Positions 25,516 to 34,499 are shown, counted from the stretch's first letter. The stretch is DNA of 64,000 bases from Bin5 sp965242905 (GCA_965242905.1 CBDETM010000002.1:4960001-5024000), one strand, 5' to 3'. Translations and numbers: made by a program. The notes: generated by a model from the letters alone, not told the origin.

Positions 25516-26271
25516 ATGCAAGATTCTGTTCCAGCCGCGCCAAATGGCTCACCCAAAGCGCGCAATTACGATCTGGTGAAGGATCCCATCTTCTACATTA
25601 CGTTTGGATTCTTCGCCTTGCTCACGACGGCTCTGCCTGCCGCCCTCGGTCAACCGAATTTTCTGCCGATCGTTCAGGCAGTGGCCATAACCCTATTTCT
25701 GGCCATCCCTCTTCGCAGAGGAAGGATCGCTACTGCCCTCGTTGTGCTTTCCGCCTGGCTGTTTTTGCAGCTTCTCGTCATGATCGTGGGTTCGGCGCTC
25801 TTGCCCCTGGTATTTGAGCGTTCGATCCATGACGGCTTCGCCTATCACCGGGCTCTCCTGGAATGGTCGGTGACAGGCCTCAATCTTCCTGGCTCGATTC
25901 TGCAGAGCCCGGGGTCACGCCTGGTTGAGTTCTTCGGAATCCTACTGGGCAGCCTGCTGTCGGCCGGTCTGGTAGGCCTCTGGTTCCTTGTGCGCGCCGT
26001 GAATCAGTTCGGGTACGGGGTTGGCCGTCTGGCGCTGGAAGGGTCACCCATGTTGATTCTGGGGTTGATGCCATGGAGGCTGGCGACTCTAGCCGGATAC
26101 GCCGGGCTCACCGTCATGCTGGCCCAACCCCTCCTGACAAACAGATGGAATCCGGCCCACTACTTTACCAGACAGCGTCGTCTGGTCACCGCGTCTGTAC
26201 TACTCATTGTACTTGGACTGATACTGGAATTTGCCCTTCCTGGCCTGTGGCGCGTCGTGTGGGCGCCTTGA
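25516..26271 (+). CDS. Integral membrane protein of unknown function
   Basis: A 251-residue protein that I do not recognise. After a polar N-terminus of about 25 residues it has several hydrophobic segments, among them ITFGFFALLTTALPAALG, ALVVLSAWLFLQLLVMIVGS, LLGSLLSAGLVGLWFLVRAV, and a last one near the C-terminus (ASVLLIVLGLILEFALPGLW), so about six membrane helices are likely. No catalytic or binding motif stands out. The ATG follows a perfect TATAAT by six bases and no Shine-Dalgarno exists, so it is probably translated from a leaderless mRNA. SMC begins 256 nt downstream on the same strand, but a shared transcript cannot be shown. Confidence 0.72.
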   Translation: MQDSVPAAPNGSPKARNYDLVKDPIFYITFGFFALLTTALPAALGQPNFLPIVQAVAITLFLAIPLRRGRIATALVVLSAWLFLQLLVMIVGSALLPLVFERSIHDGFAYHRALLEWSVTGLNLPGSILQSPGSRLVEFFGILLGSLLSAGLVGLWFLVRAVNQFGYGVGRLALEGSPMLILGLMPWRLATLAGYAGLTVMLAQPLLTNRWNPAHYFTRQRRLVTASVLLIVLGLILEFALPGLWRVVWAP

Positions 26272-26527
26272 TTTGCGGGTCTGGTGTTCTGTAAGCAGTT
26301 TGCCGCCGAGAATACGAGGTCTCGGGGCCTCGACGAGTTTGGAGCTGCAACACTAACATGAGTGCCGCCGCATTTTCGCGATGGCAGATCATGACTGCAT
26401 TCTGCTGGTGTCTTCCTCCGCTGTGCTTCCCCGCCCTGTAGAAGGTTTGCCCAGTCAGACACATCAGCATGGGGCCCGGAAAGACTGCCGGCCCGCGGCG
26501 AACTGACGTTGGCCATCTTATATCGAT

Positions 26528-29500
26528 ATGCTGCGAATAAAGCGAGTAAACCTAAAAGGATTCAAAACTTTTGCCCAGCAGACCGAGTTCGCCTTTGGTT
26601 CGGGCGTAACCGCCATTGTGGGTCCAAACGGATGCGGCAAGAGCAACGTAGCCGATGCCATCCGCTGGTGTTTGGGCGAACAGAGCTTCGGTCTTCTGCG
26701 CTCAAAGAAAACGGTTGACGTCATCTTCTCAGGAAGTCACAAGAGAGCCAGGCAAGGGATGGCGGCCGTCAGCATCGTCCTTGACAATGAAGCCGGCGAC
26801 CTCAACATCGATTTCAGAGAAGTCGAAATCACGCGCCGGGCCTACCGCGACGGCGACAACGAATACCTTATAAACGGGCAGAAGGTGCGTCTGCAGGACA
26901 TTACCCAGCTATTGGGGCCAAGCGGGTTGGGAAGGCGCGCCTACGCAGTCATTGGGCAGGGACTGATCGACCGCGTGCTCAGCTTGAGACCTGAGGAAAG
27001 GCGAGTTCTCTTCGAGGAAGCAGCAGGGATCACCGGCTATCAGCAGAAACGATCTGCGGCCTGGCGCAGGTTGGAGGCGACGCAACTTAACCTCGAACGC
27101 GTCGGCGACATTTTGGCCGAGCTTTCGCCCCGTTTGTCCAGCCTCAAACGTCAAGCGGAGCGGGCTCTCGAAAGGATTCAGATCGAGAACGACCTAAAGG
27201 ATTTGCTGCACGTCTGGTACGGCTATCAGTGGCATCGCACAGTCAGCGAACTCGCCACAGCCCGGCAGAAGGCCGCGCGCGACCAGAAGACTACCCAGGT
27301 ACGCCGTGAACGATTGGACGAGGTTCATGCCGGGCTCGACCAGCTACGCCTTCGCCAGACCAGGTTGCGGGCCGATCAGGGCAAGCGCAATCAGATCAGC
27401 GAAGCTCGCCATCGCAGGTCTGCCGAGGTAATTCGACGCCTTGCCGTCTGCCAGGAGAGGCAGAATCAGATCGCTGTCCGACAGGCAGACCTCGAAGATG
27501 AATGCCGCCGACTGCAGTCAGAAAGAGAGGCAGTACAACAAAGGTTGGTAGCTCTCAATGCTGAAATCGAGAGTGTGCGTGAGCAGCGCAACACCTGCCG
27601 GCAAGCTCTTGACAGACTCCAGATCCAATTGGCAGACAGAGAAAAGAAACAGAACCTTGCCGTGGAACGCTGGCACGAGGAGGTCGCGGCACTGCGCAGT
27701 GTGGAAGGCCGCAATGCCAGGCTTCGCAGCCAGTTGCAACAGCTGGTTGAAAGAGGTGCGGCCCTTGAGGAGAGATTATGTAAGACCCAAGAGGAAACTG
27801 ATAGGCGCAGAGAGGCGTCCACAGTAGCTGCCGGCGCATTGACCGAGTTGGAGGCGGAGAGTGCCGCACGAGGCGCCGAAATCAGCCGGGCGCAAGCCGA
27901 GATCGACGCCCTGACTGAAGCCATCGACGTTGGCATGGACGCTCTTCGCTCCGAGGAAGCTGCGAGGAACCGGGAACAGCGTGACCTCGAGAGACTGCAA
28001 ACGCGGCTCGACCTGATTCAGCCGGCTCGCAGCGAAGGCACAGTCTATGCCAGCGCTGTTCGCTCCATACTGCAGGCATCGCAACTGGGGCAGTTGAAAG
28101 GAATAATTGGAACCGTAGCCTCGTGTATTCAGGTACCTGACCGGCTTGAACGCGCAATTGAAGTAGCACTCGGCGCCGCCCTGCAAAACGTGATTGCAGA
28201 GACGTGGCAGGACACACAAGAGGCCATCGAGCATCTGAAAAGGGCCGGCGCCGGACGTGCAACGTTTCTCCCTCTGGACCGTCTGCGATCGGGTGGACCC
28301 ATCTCGGCTCCCACGTCCAACGGCATCGTTGGAAACGCTGCAAGCTCCGTTCGCTTCGACTCTGAGGTAGCGCCTGCCATCAACCATCTTCTGCAGCGCG
28401 TCTGGATAGCCCAAGATCTGGCTGCCGCGCGCCATGCCCTCGACGAACGTGCGGGAAGATCAAGAAACGGTCGCCGCCCTCGAGGTCGTTCTTCCGACTA
28501 TGGTGCAATGCCAACAGTCGTCACATTGGAGGGAGAGGTCATTCGCCCCGGCGGCGCCGTCACCGGCGGAAACGACGGCCGGCGCCATCGCAGGTCGGTC
28601 CTGGCATGGGAAAGGGAAGCCCGCGAACTGCCTACAGAACTTGACCGTGCCTTGGGACAGGCTCGAAGGGCGATGGAGAAGGCCCAAGCAACCCGAATTA
28701 AGGTCGAAGAGAGGACCCAAGAGAGAGCACTGCTCGAGAAAAAGCAGCAGCGGCTGATTCGAGACACCAGGTTGCGGCAGGCTGAATTGGAGGAGGCCAG
28801 GCTGCACGCCGCTCAGGCCAGACAGGAAGCCGCATGGCAACGGCAGGCAGTTGATCAGACAGAGGCGGAACTGGCCGACTTGGCTGCGCAGGAAGTTCGG
28901 CTCAGAGCGGCACTGGAGGAGGCCACCTGCTCCTTGGATGACGCCCGCAGGCGGGCGAGGCTGTCCGAACAGGCGGCCCAAACCAGTCAGGATGAGATGC
29001 TCCGCCGGCTGGCAGACCTGCGCGCGAAGGCCGCAGCCGTGCAGGAGAAACTGAGGAACCGGCGCGAAGTCGAGGCAGAGCTGAGCCGCACTCTTGCACA
29101 GATCGACAGCCAGCTCCAGTCCAGAACAGCAAGGCATTCAGAGCTTGACCAGGAGTCAGACCGGTTGGGTTGCGAGATCGATAAGGCATCAGCCGAGGAA
29201 GCAAAACTGCACGCAGAAGGCGACGCGCATAAGCGCACGACAGCGGGGCTTGAATCTGAGCTAGAGAGGTTGGACAGGAATCTGGGTCGGGCCGAGGAAG
29301 AAGAAAGGGCCGGCCAGCAGCTGGTCTTGCAGTCCGAATCAGACTGGAATGCCTCCCGGCTTGCAGTGCAGAGGACCGAAGATCGCCTCGAATCACTTCG
29401 TCGCGAAATCCGCCAGGATTTCGGACTCGCTGAGATGGAAGAGGCTGTCGGGCTGGCCTACCAACCCCCACTTCCACTGCAGGCGCTTGTCGCCCAACTG

Positions 29501-30223
29501 CCCGTCGTCCACGATCTGCCTTCCGGACTGAAGGGTGACGTCAAGGAAACTCGCGCACGCGTCCGTCGCCTTAGCAATGTCAACCCGGACGCGCCCCAGG
29601 AGTACGAAGAGTTAGCCAGCCGATTCCGATTTCTCGAGGACCAGTCCGACGACCTCGAACGGGCCTCTCGCGACCTGCAGCGTGTAATCAGCGAATTGGA
29701 CAGGCAGATGGAAGGTGAGCTGCGCCGCACTTTCGACGCCGTCTCAACAGAGTTCGTGAGTTTTTTCAAGTTGCTGCTTCAGGGAGGAACGGCCCAGCTC
29801 TCCATGACCGATCCTGCAGACGTTCTCAATTCCGGCGTCGAGATCTACGCCCGCCTCCCAGGAAAGCGTACCCAGAGCCTGGACCTTCTCTCCGGGGGCG
29901 AGCGCTCTCTGACTGCTTGCGCACTCGTTTTCGCCATCCTTCGTGTCAGCCCAACCCCGTTCTGCGTGCTCGATGAGGTAGATGCAACACTCGATGAGGC
30001 CAACGTCGACCGTCTCCGATCCGCTATCGACCTGCTGCGCGCACGGACACAGTTCATTGTCATCACTCACAACCGGCGCACTCTCGAAATCGCCAACAAC
30101 ATATATGGCATCACCATGCGTGATGACGGGGTGAGCAAGGTGATTAGCCTGAGGCTGGAGGCAGGCGCGTTGCAAGAGACCAATGGTGAACAATTTGAAC
30201 CCGAGACCATAGTAGCCATGTGA
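26528..30223 (+). CDS. smc: Chromosome segregation protein SMC
   Basis: A 1231-residue SMC ATPase that folds into an antiparallel coiled coil and compacts and aligns newly replicated DNA. The N-terminal head begins MLRIKRVNLKGFKTFA with Walker A GPNGCGKS (residues 32-39). Coiled coils (Arg/Glu/Gln-rich) flank a hinge near residues 500-640 (GTVASCIQVPDRLERAIEVA). The C-terminal head has the signature LLSGGERSLTACALVFAI (around 1120) and Walker B FCVLDEVDATLDEANVD (around 1147). Its length is normal for bacterial SMC. The ATG lacks a Shine-Dalgarno and directly follows an AT-rich TTATATCGAT, so leaderless translation is possible. Partner genes scpA and scpB are not in the window. Confidence 0.97.
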   Translation: MLRIKRVNLKGFKTFAQQTEFAFGSGVTAIVGPNGCGKSNVADAIRWCLGEQSFGLLRSKKTVDVIFSGSHKRARQGMAAVSIVLDNEAGDLNIDFREVEITRRAYRDGDNEYLINGQKVRLQDITQLLGPSGLGRRAYAVIGQGLIDRVLSLRPEERRVLFEEAAGITGYQQKRSAAWRRLEATQLNLERVGDILAELSPRLSSLKRQAERALERIQIENDLKDLLHVWYGYQWHRTVSELATARQKAARDQKTTQVRRERLDEVHAGLDQLRLRQTRLRADQGKRNQISEARHRRSAEVIRRLAVCQERQNQIAVRQADLEDECRRLQSEREAVQQRLVALNAEIESVREQRNTCRQALDRLQIQLADREKKQNLAVERWHEEVAALRSVEGRNARLRSQLQQLVERGAALEERLCKTQEETDRRREASTVAAGALTELEAESAARGAEISRAQAEIDALTEAIDVGMDALRSEEAARNREQRDLERLQTRLDLIQPARSEGTVYASAVRSILQASQLGQLKGIIGTVASCIQVPDRLERAIEVALGAALQNVIAETWQDTQEAIEHLKRAGAGRATFLPLDRLRSGGPISAPTSNGIVGNAASSVRFDSEVAPAINHLLQRVWIAQDLAAARHALDERAGRSRNGRRPRGRSSDYGAMPTVVTLEGEVIRPGGAVTGGNDGRRHRRSVLAWEREARELPTELDRALGQARRAMEKAQATRIKVEERTQERALLEKKQQRLIRDTRLRQAELEEARLHAAQARQEAAWQRQAVDQTEAELADLAAQEVRLRAALEEATCSLDDARRRARLSEQAAQTSQDEMLRRLADLRAKAAAVQEKLRNRREVEAELSRTLAQIDSQLQSRTARHSELDQESDRLGCEIDKASAEEAKLHAEGDAHKRTTAGLESELERLDRNLGRAEEEERAGQQLVLQSESDWNASRLAVQRTEDRLESLRREIRQDFGLAEMEEAVGLAYQPPLPLQALVAQLPVVHDLPSGLKGDVKETRARVRRLSNVNPDAPQEYEELASRFRFLEDQSDDLERASRDLQRVISELDRQMEGELRRTFDAVSTEFVSFFKLLLQGGTAQLSMTDPADVLNSGVEIYARLPGKRTQSLDLLSGGERSLTACALVFAILRVSPTPFCVLDEVDATLDEANVDRLRSAIDLLRARTQFIVITHNRRTLEIANNIYGITMRDDGVSKVISLRLEAGALQETNGEQFEPETIVAM

Positions 30224-30341
30224 ACCTGACTGCTCTTGTCGATAGATTGAATCAGCTACTGTTCGTTGCGGCGCCTCACTACAATTTCCTGTTTCAAACC
30301 AGTTCTTGCTTCAATACTATGCAAAGCAATTGCCTTCCCAC

Positions 30342-30369
30342 TTGCCAGCCAATACGGAAACAGTATAAT
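30342..30369 (+). promoter_or_regulatory. Predicted promoter of the DUF4399-repeat/cytochrome c gene
   Basis: TTGCCA (30342-30347), a 16-nt spacer and a perfect TATAAT (30364-30369). Transcription would begin near 30376, leaving a leader of about 84 nt that contains a GGAG shortly before the ATG at 30460. The 236-nt gap after smc holds no other gene. Confidence 0.6.
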
Positions 30370-30459
30370 GCCGTGTGGAAAAGCACCAGACGACAAACGG
30401 CAACCTGCCAGTTGCACAAATGATATGTACAGCGAAACTAACTGCGACGGAGCGTCTAA

Positions 30460-33400
30460 ATGAACTCAGTTCACCCCTTAGTCCGGGCTGGCGGCCCCAT
30501 CCTGGGCCTTCTCATCCTCATCTATGTCATCAACGCGGGGGTCGATACTTTCCGCGCAGATCTTAAGGCGGCTCGTGACGCGGAACGGGAGGCGATTCTG
30601 GCCGCAGCCGAGACCGAGTCGGAACTGGAGGCTGAAGAGGCTACAACCGCCGAAGCTCCGTCGCAGGACGAAGAAGTGCAGGAGGAATCAGTTTTGGCGG
30701 AGGTCTTTTTCCGCCAGCCGACAACCCACGCGATCGTACCTCCCACCTTTGCAGTGAGAATGGGCGCGGTCGGCGTGTCGGTTGACCCGTCAGGCGACGT
30801 CGTAGACGGTTCGGGGCACATGCACATACTCGTCGATACCGATTTCATTCCTGCTGGCGAGATTATCCCAACCGACGACCAGCATCTCCATTTTGGCGAC
30901 GCCTCGCTTGAGACCGAATTGACATTGACACCTGGCGAACACACGCTGCACCTGCAGTTCGCCGACGGCCTCCACACCGCCCTCGAAGGCGACCAGTATC
31001 GCGACACGATCATAGTTTTTGTTGAAGAAGATGCCGCCGACCAATCTGTGGCTTTCTTTGATCCTCTCGACGGTACGACCGTTTCATCACCTGTTGACGT
31101 TACGATGACGGCAACCGGCCTCATAGTCGAACCATCTGGTGAAGTCAACGACGATGCGGGACATTTCCACATCCTTGTGGACACCGACTTCGTCCCGGCC
31201 GGGGAAATCATTCCCACCGATGAAAAACATCTTCACTATGGCCAGGGCCAGACTTCCGTCTCGCTCGAACTCGAACCCGGCGAGCACACTCTGCGCCTAC
31301 AGTTCGCCGACGGCCTCCACACAGCTCTCGACGGCGACCAGTACCGCGACAGCATCACTATCATCGTCGAAGCCAGCGACGAATCGCCGTCGGTAAGATT
31401 TGGACTACCGGCCGACGGGTCAACCGTAACCTCACCTTTCGCAGTCTCAATGCAGGCAACCGGGTTGATCGTCGAGCCGTCCGGCGAGGTCAACGAAGGC
31501 GCAGGGCACTTCCACATTCTCGTGAACACCGACTTCACCCCTGCCGGCGAGATCATCCCCACCGACGACCGGCATCTCCACTACGGCCAAGGCCAGACAA
31601 TTGCCACGCTTGAGCTGGACCCCGGCGAGCACATGCTGCGCCTACAGTTCGCCGACGGCCTCCACACAGCTCTCGAAGGCGACCAGTACCGGGACACCAT
31701 CACCGTCACGGTCGAAGGCAGCGACGAATCGCCGTCGGTAAGATTTGGACTACCTGCCGACGGGGCAACCGTAACCTCACCCTTCGAAGTGGCGATGTTG
31801 GCAACCGGGTTAATCGTCGAACCGTCCGGCGAGGTCAACGAAGGCGCGGGACATTTCCATATCCTCGTGAACACCGACTTCACCCCTGCCGGAGAGGTAA
31901 TACCAACAGACGAACTGCACCTCCACTACGGCCAAGGTCAGACGACCGCCACCCTTGAACTAGAGCCCGGCGAGCACACACTGCGACTTCAGTTCGCTGA
32001 CGGCCTCCACACTGCCCTTGAAGGCGACCAGTACCGGGACACCATCACCGTCATCGTGGAAGCTGGCGACCAGTCACCGTCAGTTCAGTTTGAGCAGCCG
32101 GCCAACGGCACAACCGTCACCTCGCCTTTCGAAGTTGTGATGGCCGCCACCGGTCTCCTCGTCGAGCCTTCTGGCGAGGTCAATGAAGGCGCCGGACATT
32201 TCCATATCCTCGTGAACACTGACTTCACGCCCGCCGGAGAGGTCATCCCTACCGACGACCAGCACCTCCACTACGGCCAGGGCCAGACGACCGCCACCCT
32301 CGAACTCGAGCCCGGCGAGCACACACTGCGACTTCAGTTCGCCGACGGCCTTCACACAGCCCTCGAAGGCGACCAGTACCGGGACACCGTCACCGTCATC
32401 GTAGAAGCTGGCGAACAGTCTCCGTCAGTTCAGTTTGTGCAACCGGCCGAAGGCACGACTGTCACCTCTCCTTTCGAAGTCGTGATGGCCGCCACCGGTC
32501 TCGTCGTCGAGCCGTCTGGCGAGGTCAATGAAGGCGCCGGACATTTCCATATCCTCGTGAACACTGACTTCACGCCCGCCGGAGAGGTCATCCCTACCGA
32601 CGACAAGCACCTCCACTACGGCCAGGGCCAGACGACCGCCACCCTCGAACTCGAGCCCGGCGAGCACACACTGCGTCTTCAGTTCGCCGACGGCCTTCAC
32701 ACCGCCCTCGAAGGCGACCAGTACCGGGACACCGTCACCGTCATCGTAGAAGCTGGCGAACAGTCTCCGTCAGTTCAGTTTGAGCAACCGGCCGAAGGCG
32801 CGACTGTCACCTCTCCTTTCGAAGTCGTGATGGCCGCCACCGGTCTCGTCGTCGAGCCGTCTGGCGAGGTCAATGAAGGTGCAGGACATTTCCATATCCT
32901 CGTGAACACTGGCTTCACGCCCGCCGGAGAGGTCATACCCACCGACGAACTGCACCTCCACTACGGACAGGGTCAGACGAACGCCACCCTCGAACTCGAG
33001 CCCGGCGAGTATACGCTGAACCTCCAGTTCGCTGACGGACTGCACACCGCGCTAGACGGCGAACAGTACCGGGACACTATCACCGTAATCGTTGAGGCCT
33101 CCCAGTCAAGCGAACCAGGGGCTTCCAACTCTTTACAGTTGACTCAGGAAACTATTGACCTGGCCATTGAAGCCATGACGAGGACGGGTTGTAACAGTTG
33201 TCACATAACGACCGGACTTCCCGAGGTTGACGCGGCCATGCTTGGTCCCGACCAGACAAACCTGGGCGCGATCGCCGGCACACGGCGCGAAGGCTATACA
33301 GCCGAGGAATACCTGCGCGAGGCAATAGTCGAGCCAAGCGCCTTTATCGTCGAAGAGTGTCCCCTAGGTCAATGCCTACAAGTCATGCCTGAAAACTATG

Positions 33401-33471
33401 GCGAACTCCTGACCGAAGAGGAACTGGATGCTGTGGTTGCCTACCTCCTGTCCCTGACAACGAATGAGTAG
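30460..33471 (+). CDS. Membrane-anchored protein: seven DUF4399-like repeats and a C-terminal cytochrome c domain
   Basis: A 1003-residue protein. Residues about 10-28 (GGPILGLLILIYVINAG) form an uncleaved N-terminal membrane anchor. An acidic, Ala/Glu-rich linker leads to seven tandem repeats of exactly 115 residues (345 nt), covering about residues 82-887. Each carries ATGLxVEPSGEV, GHFHILV, a PAGExIPTD segment, HLHYGQGQT, EHTLRLQFADGLHTAL and GDQYRDT, which resembles DUF4399. The C-terminus is a cytochrome c domain with CNSCH (C911, C914, H915) and a likely axial M976 (CLQVMPENYG). It should lie outside the membrane. The repeated His-x-His pairs could bind metal, and the haem could pass electrons. 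Function unknown. GGAG stands 9 nt before the ATG. Confidence 0.85.
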   Translation: MNSVHPLVRAGGPILGLLILIYVINAGVDTFRADLKAARDAEREAILAAAETESELEAEEATTAEAPSQDEEVQEESVLAEVFFRQPTTHAIVPPTFAVRMGAVGVSVDPSGDVVDGSGHMHILVDTDFIPAGEIIPTDDQHLHFGDASLETELTLTPGEHTLHLQFADGLHTALEGDQYRDTIIVFVEEDAADQSVAFFDPLDGTTVSSPVDVTMTATGLIVEPSGEVNDDAGHFHILVDTDFVPAGEIIPTDEKHLHYGQGQTSVSLELEPGEHTLRLQFADGLHTALDGDQYRDSITIIVEASDESPSVRFGLPADGSTVTSPFAVSMQATGLIVEPSGEVNEGAGHFHILVNTDFTPAGEIIPTDDRHLHYGQGQTIATLELDPGEHMLRLQFADGLHTALEGDQYRDTITVTVEGSDESPSVRFGLPADGATVTSPFEVAMLATGLIVEPSGEVNEGAGHFHILVNTDFTPAGEVIPTDELHLHYGQGQTTATLELEPGEHTLRLQFADGLHTALEGDQYRDTITVIVEAGDQSPSVQFEQPANGTTVTSPFEVVMAATGLLVEPSGEVNEGAGHFHILVNTDFTPAGEVIPTDDQHLHYGQGQTTATLELEPGEHTLRLQFADGLHTALEGDQYRDTVTVIVEAGEQSPSVQFVQPAEGTTVTSPFEVVMAATGLVVEPSGEVNEGAGHFHILVNTDFTPAGEVIPTDDKHLHYGQGQTTATLELEPGEHTLRLQFADGLHTALEGDQYRDTVTVIVEAGEQSPSVQFEQPAEGATVTSPFEVVMAATGLVVEPSGEVNEGAGHFHILVNTGFTPAGEVIPTDELHLHYGQGQTNATLELEPGEYTLNLQFADGLHTALDGEQYRDTITVIVEASQSSEPGASNSLQLTQETIDLAIEAMTRTGCNSCHITTGLPEVDAAMLGPDQTNLGAIAGTRREGYTAEEYLREAIVEPSAFIVEECPLGQCLQVMPENYGELLTEEELDAVVAYLLSLTTNE
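30703..33120 (+). repeat. Seven exact 345-bp tandem repeats inside the cytochrome c fusion gene
   Basis: The codon for the first His of HMH or HFH recurs at 30817, 31162, 31507, 31852, 32197, 32542 and 32887, exactly 345 bases apart each time. Repeat 1 is the most divergent. Units 5, 6 and the first half of 7 differ from one another at only a few bases, which indicates recent duplication or gene conversion. The period never breaks the reading frame. Confidence 0.93.
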
Positions 33472-33490
33472 CCAGGAGGCATTCTCAAAC

Positions 33491-33530
33491 CAAAAAAATC
33501 CCCTGACGCTCAAATGAACGTCAGGGGATT
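33491..33530. terminator. Bidirectional hairpin terminator
   Basis: A perfect 11-bp stem ATCCCCTGACG / CGTCAGGGGAT (33498-33508 and 33519-33529) encloses a 10-nt loop. An A7 run just to its left becomes a U-run for transcripts read on the minus strand (from the small gene at 33615-33836). On the plus strand a weaker T-rich tail follows, ending the cytochrome c fusion gene. Confidence 0.8.
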
Positions 33531-33614
33531 CTCAACCTTTTCTGTTGTGCCTGACCAGTTCCAGCAACTTCTCCCAGTCTGAATCAGGTCACTTCCGGCC
33601 GCAGTCTCTGATCC

Positions 33615-33836
33615 CTAGCCGCCGATTGCCAGCAGGAGGACCCAGAGAAAACTGATAGAGCTTACGATGCTCACAGCCATCGCCAGGAAGAATCTCGGAC
33701 TGTACTTCTGCCTCAGACGCAGAGAAGGCTGCCACTTAACCGGCAGCATCAACCTGGACTTCACAGGCAAAAGCGCCCCGGACCGACTCTTGCTCTTTCT
33801 TGGCGTAAATCGTGGAAAAGCGGCTTCATAAGTCAT
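33615..33836 (-). CDS. Small basic protein (73 aa) with a C-terminal membrane helix
   Basis: A 73-residue protein that starts MTYEAAFPRFTPRKSKSRSG, is strongly basic for its first two thirds and ends in a hydrophobic helix (FFLAMAVSIVSSISFLWVLL). It looks like a tail-anchored or single-pass membrane protein. The longer open frame to 33980 is not used: AAGGAG stands 7 nt before the ATG at 33836, and a good promoter lies inside the extension at 33889-33917. A terminator hairpin with an A/T tract follows on its 3' side. I do not recognise the family. It is one of two adjacent small single-gene units on the minus strand. Confidence 0.65.
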   Translation of the reverse strand: MTYEAAFPRFTPRKSKSRSGALLPVKSRLMLPVKWQPSLRLRQKYSPRFFLAMAVSIVSSISFLWVLLLAIGG

Positions 33837-33888
33837 GGCTGCTCTCCTTAACCAATGATTGCCTAATAAATCCGAAATGATGCAACTG

Positions 33889-33917
33889 AGTATACACGAT
33901 AAATGTTCAGTTGTCCA
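33889..33917 (-). promoter_or_regulatory. Predicted promoter of the 73-aa membrane protein
   Basis: On the minus strand TGGACA (33917-33912), 17-nt spacer, TATACT (33894-33889), each differing from the consensus at one base. The leader would be about 45 nt long and carries the AAGGAG of the gene. Confidence 0.55.
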
Positions 33918-34068
33918 TACCTGAAATGAGGATACCACATCCTTGAACACCAGGCAAAATCGTCTTAATGGGCGCAGCACCGTCTCAAATGCCGCGGCTC
34001 AAGGGTTTTGCTAGGTTGCTCCGGTTCTCCCTTCAGGATTCCCGCCGGCAGTCTCGCCTGCCTACAAG

Positions 34069-34377
34069 TCAAAGAGGCCAGGAATCTTCTTCCTCCTGCA
34101 GATCGTCCTCTTCATCTTCGAGTTCCGGATCGCCGTCGTCTACGCCATATAGACTCTCATCCATATCATCTTCGAAAATCGATTCATCATCCAGCCACTC
34201 AAACTCTTCTTCGTCTTTGTCGGTGGCGTCGCCTGTACTTTCAAGGATCTCTGCGTTCTCGATTTCATCGAATGTAATGCACGAAAGCGTTACCGGTTCC
34301 AACTCGATTTCATCGGCGTCACACCATCCGTTCAACCAGAAACTACAGCGCTTCTGCGGGCAGCGCACCCGGCTCAT
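34069..34377 (-). CDS. DUF1540-like small protein with a long acidic tail
   Basis: A 102-residue protein. The start at 34377 is supported by GGAGG 7 nt upstream; the frame continues to 34434 without support. The N-terminus has four Cys (C6, C11, C19, C33) in the order VRCPQKRCSFWLNGWCDADE then TLSCITF. This matches the C-x4-C-x7-C-x13-C pattern of DUF1540, a short domain thought to bind metal. From residue 40 on, the chain is almost wholly Asp/Glu (EFEWLDDESIFEDDMDES, then EDEEDD runs), like the acidic tails of nucleic-acid-mimicking or charge-spacer proteins. It has its own promoter. Function unknown. Confidence 0.75.
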   Translation of the reverse strand: MSRVRCPQKRCSFWLNGWCDADEIELEPVTLSCITFDEIENAEILESTGDATDKDEEEFEWLDDESIFEDDMDESLYGVDDGDPELEDEEDDLQEEEDSWPL

Positions 34378-34471
34378 TTGGAGTCCTCCCATATGGCGGG
34401 CTCGTGGGGCCGCGCATGGATGACATTTGCCCATACAGAACGCGCCCTCTCTCGGTAAATCGATAACTTCG

Positions 34472-34499
34472 AGTATAGCAGAAAACTCAGACCCGTCAA
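34472..34499 (-). promoter_or_regulatory. Predicted promoter of the DUF1540-like gene
   Basis: On the minus strand TTGACG (34499-34494), 16-nt spacer ending in the extended -10 element TGC, then TATACT (34477-34472). The start near 34465 gives a leader of about 88 nt before the ATG at 34377. Confidence 0.58.

Noticed and set aside
26528..30223. Rad50/SbcC-type or MukB-type protein
   Set aside because: The head, hinge and signature (LSGGERSLTACALVFAI) are those of SMC, and there is no zinc-hook CxxC.
32080..33045. Three minus-strand frames of 91 codons, 345 nt apart and nearly identical
   Set aside because: They are the antisense shadow of the 345-bp repeats. Their even spacing is explained by the repeat, not by a gene family.
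30703..33120. CRISPR array or minisatellite
   Set aside because: The units are 345 bases, in frame, and code for a conserved domain; there are no spacers.
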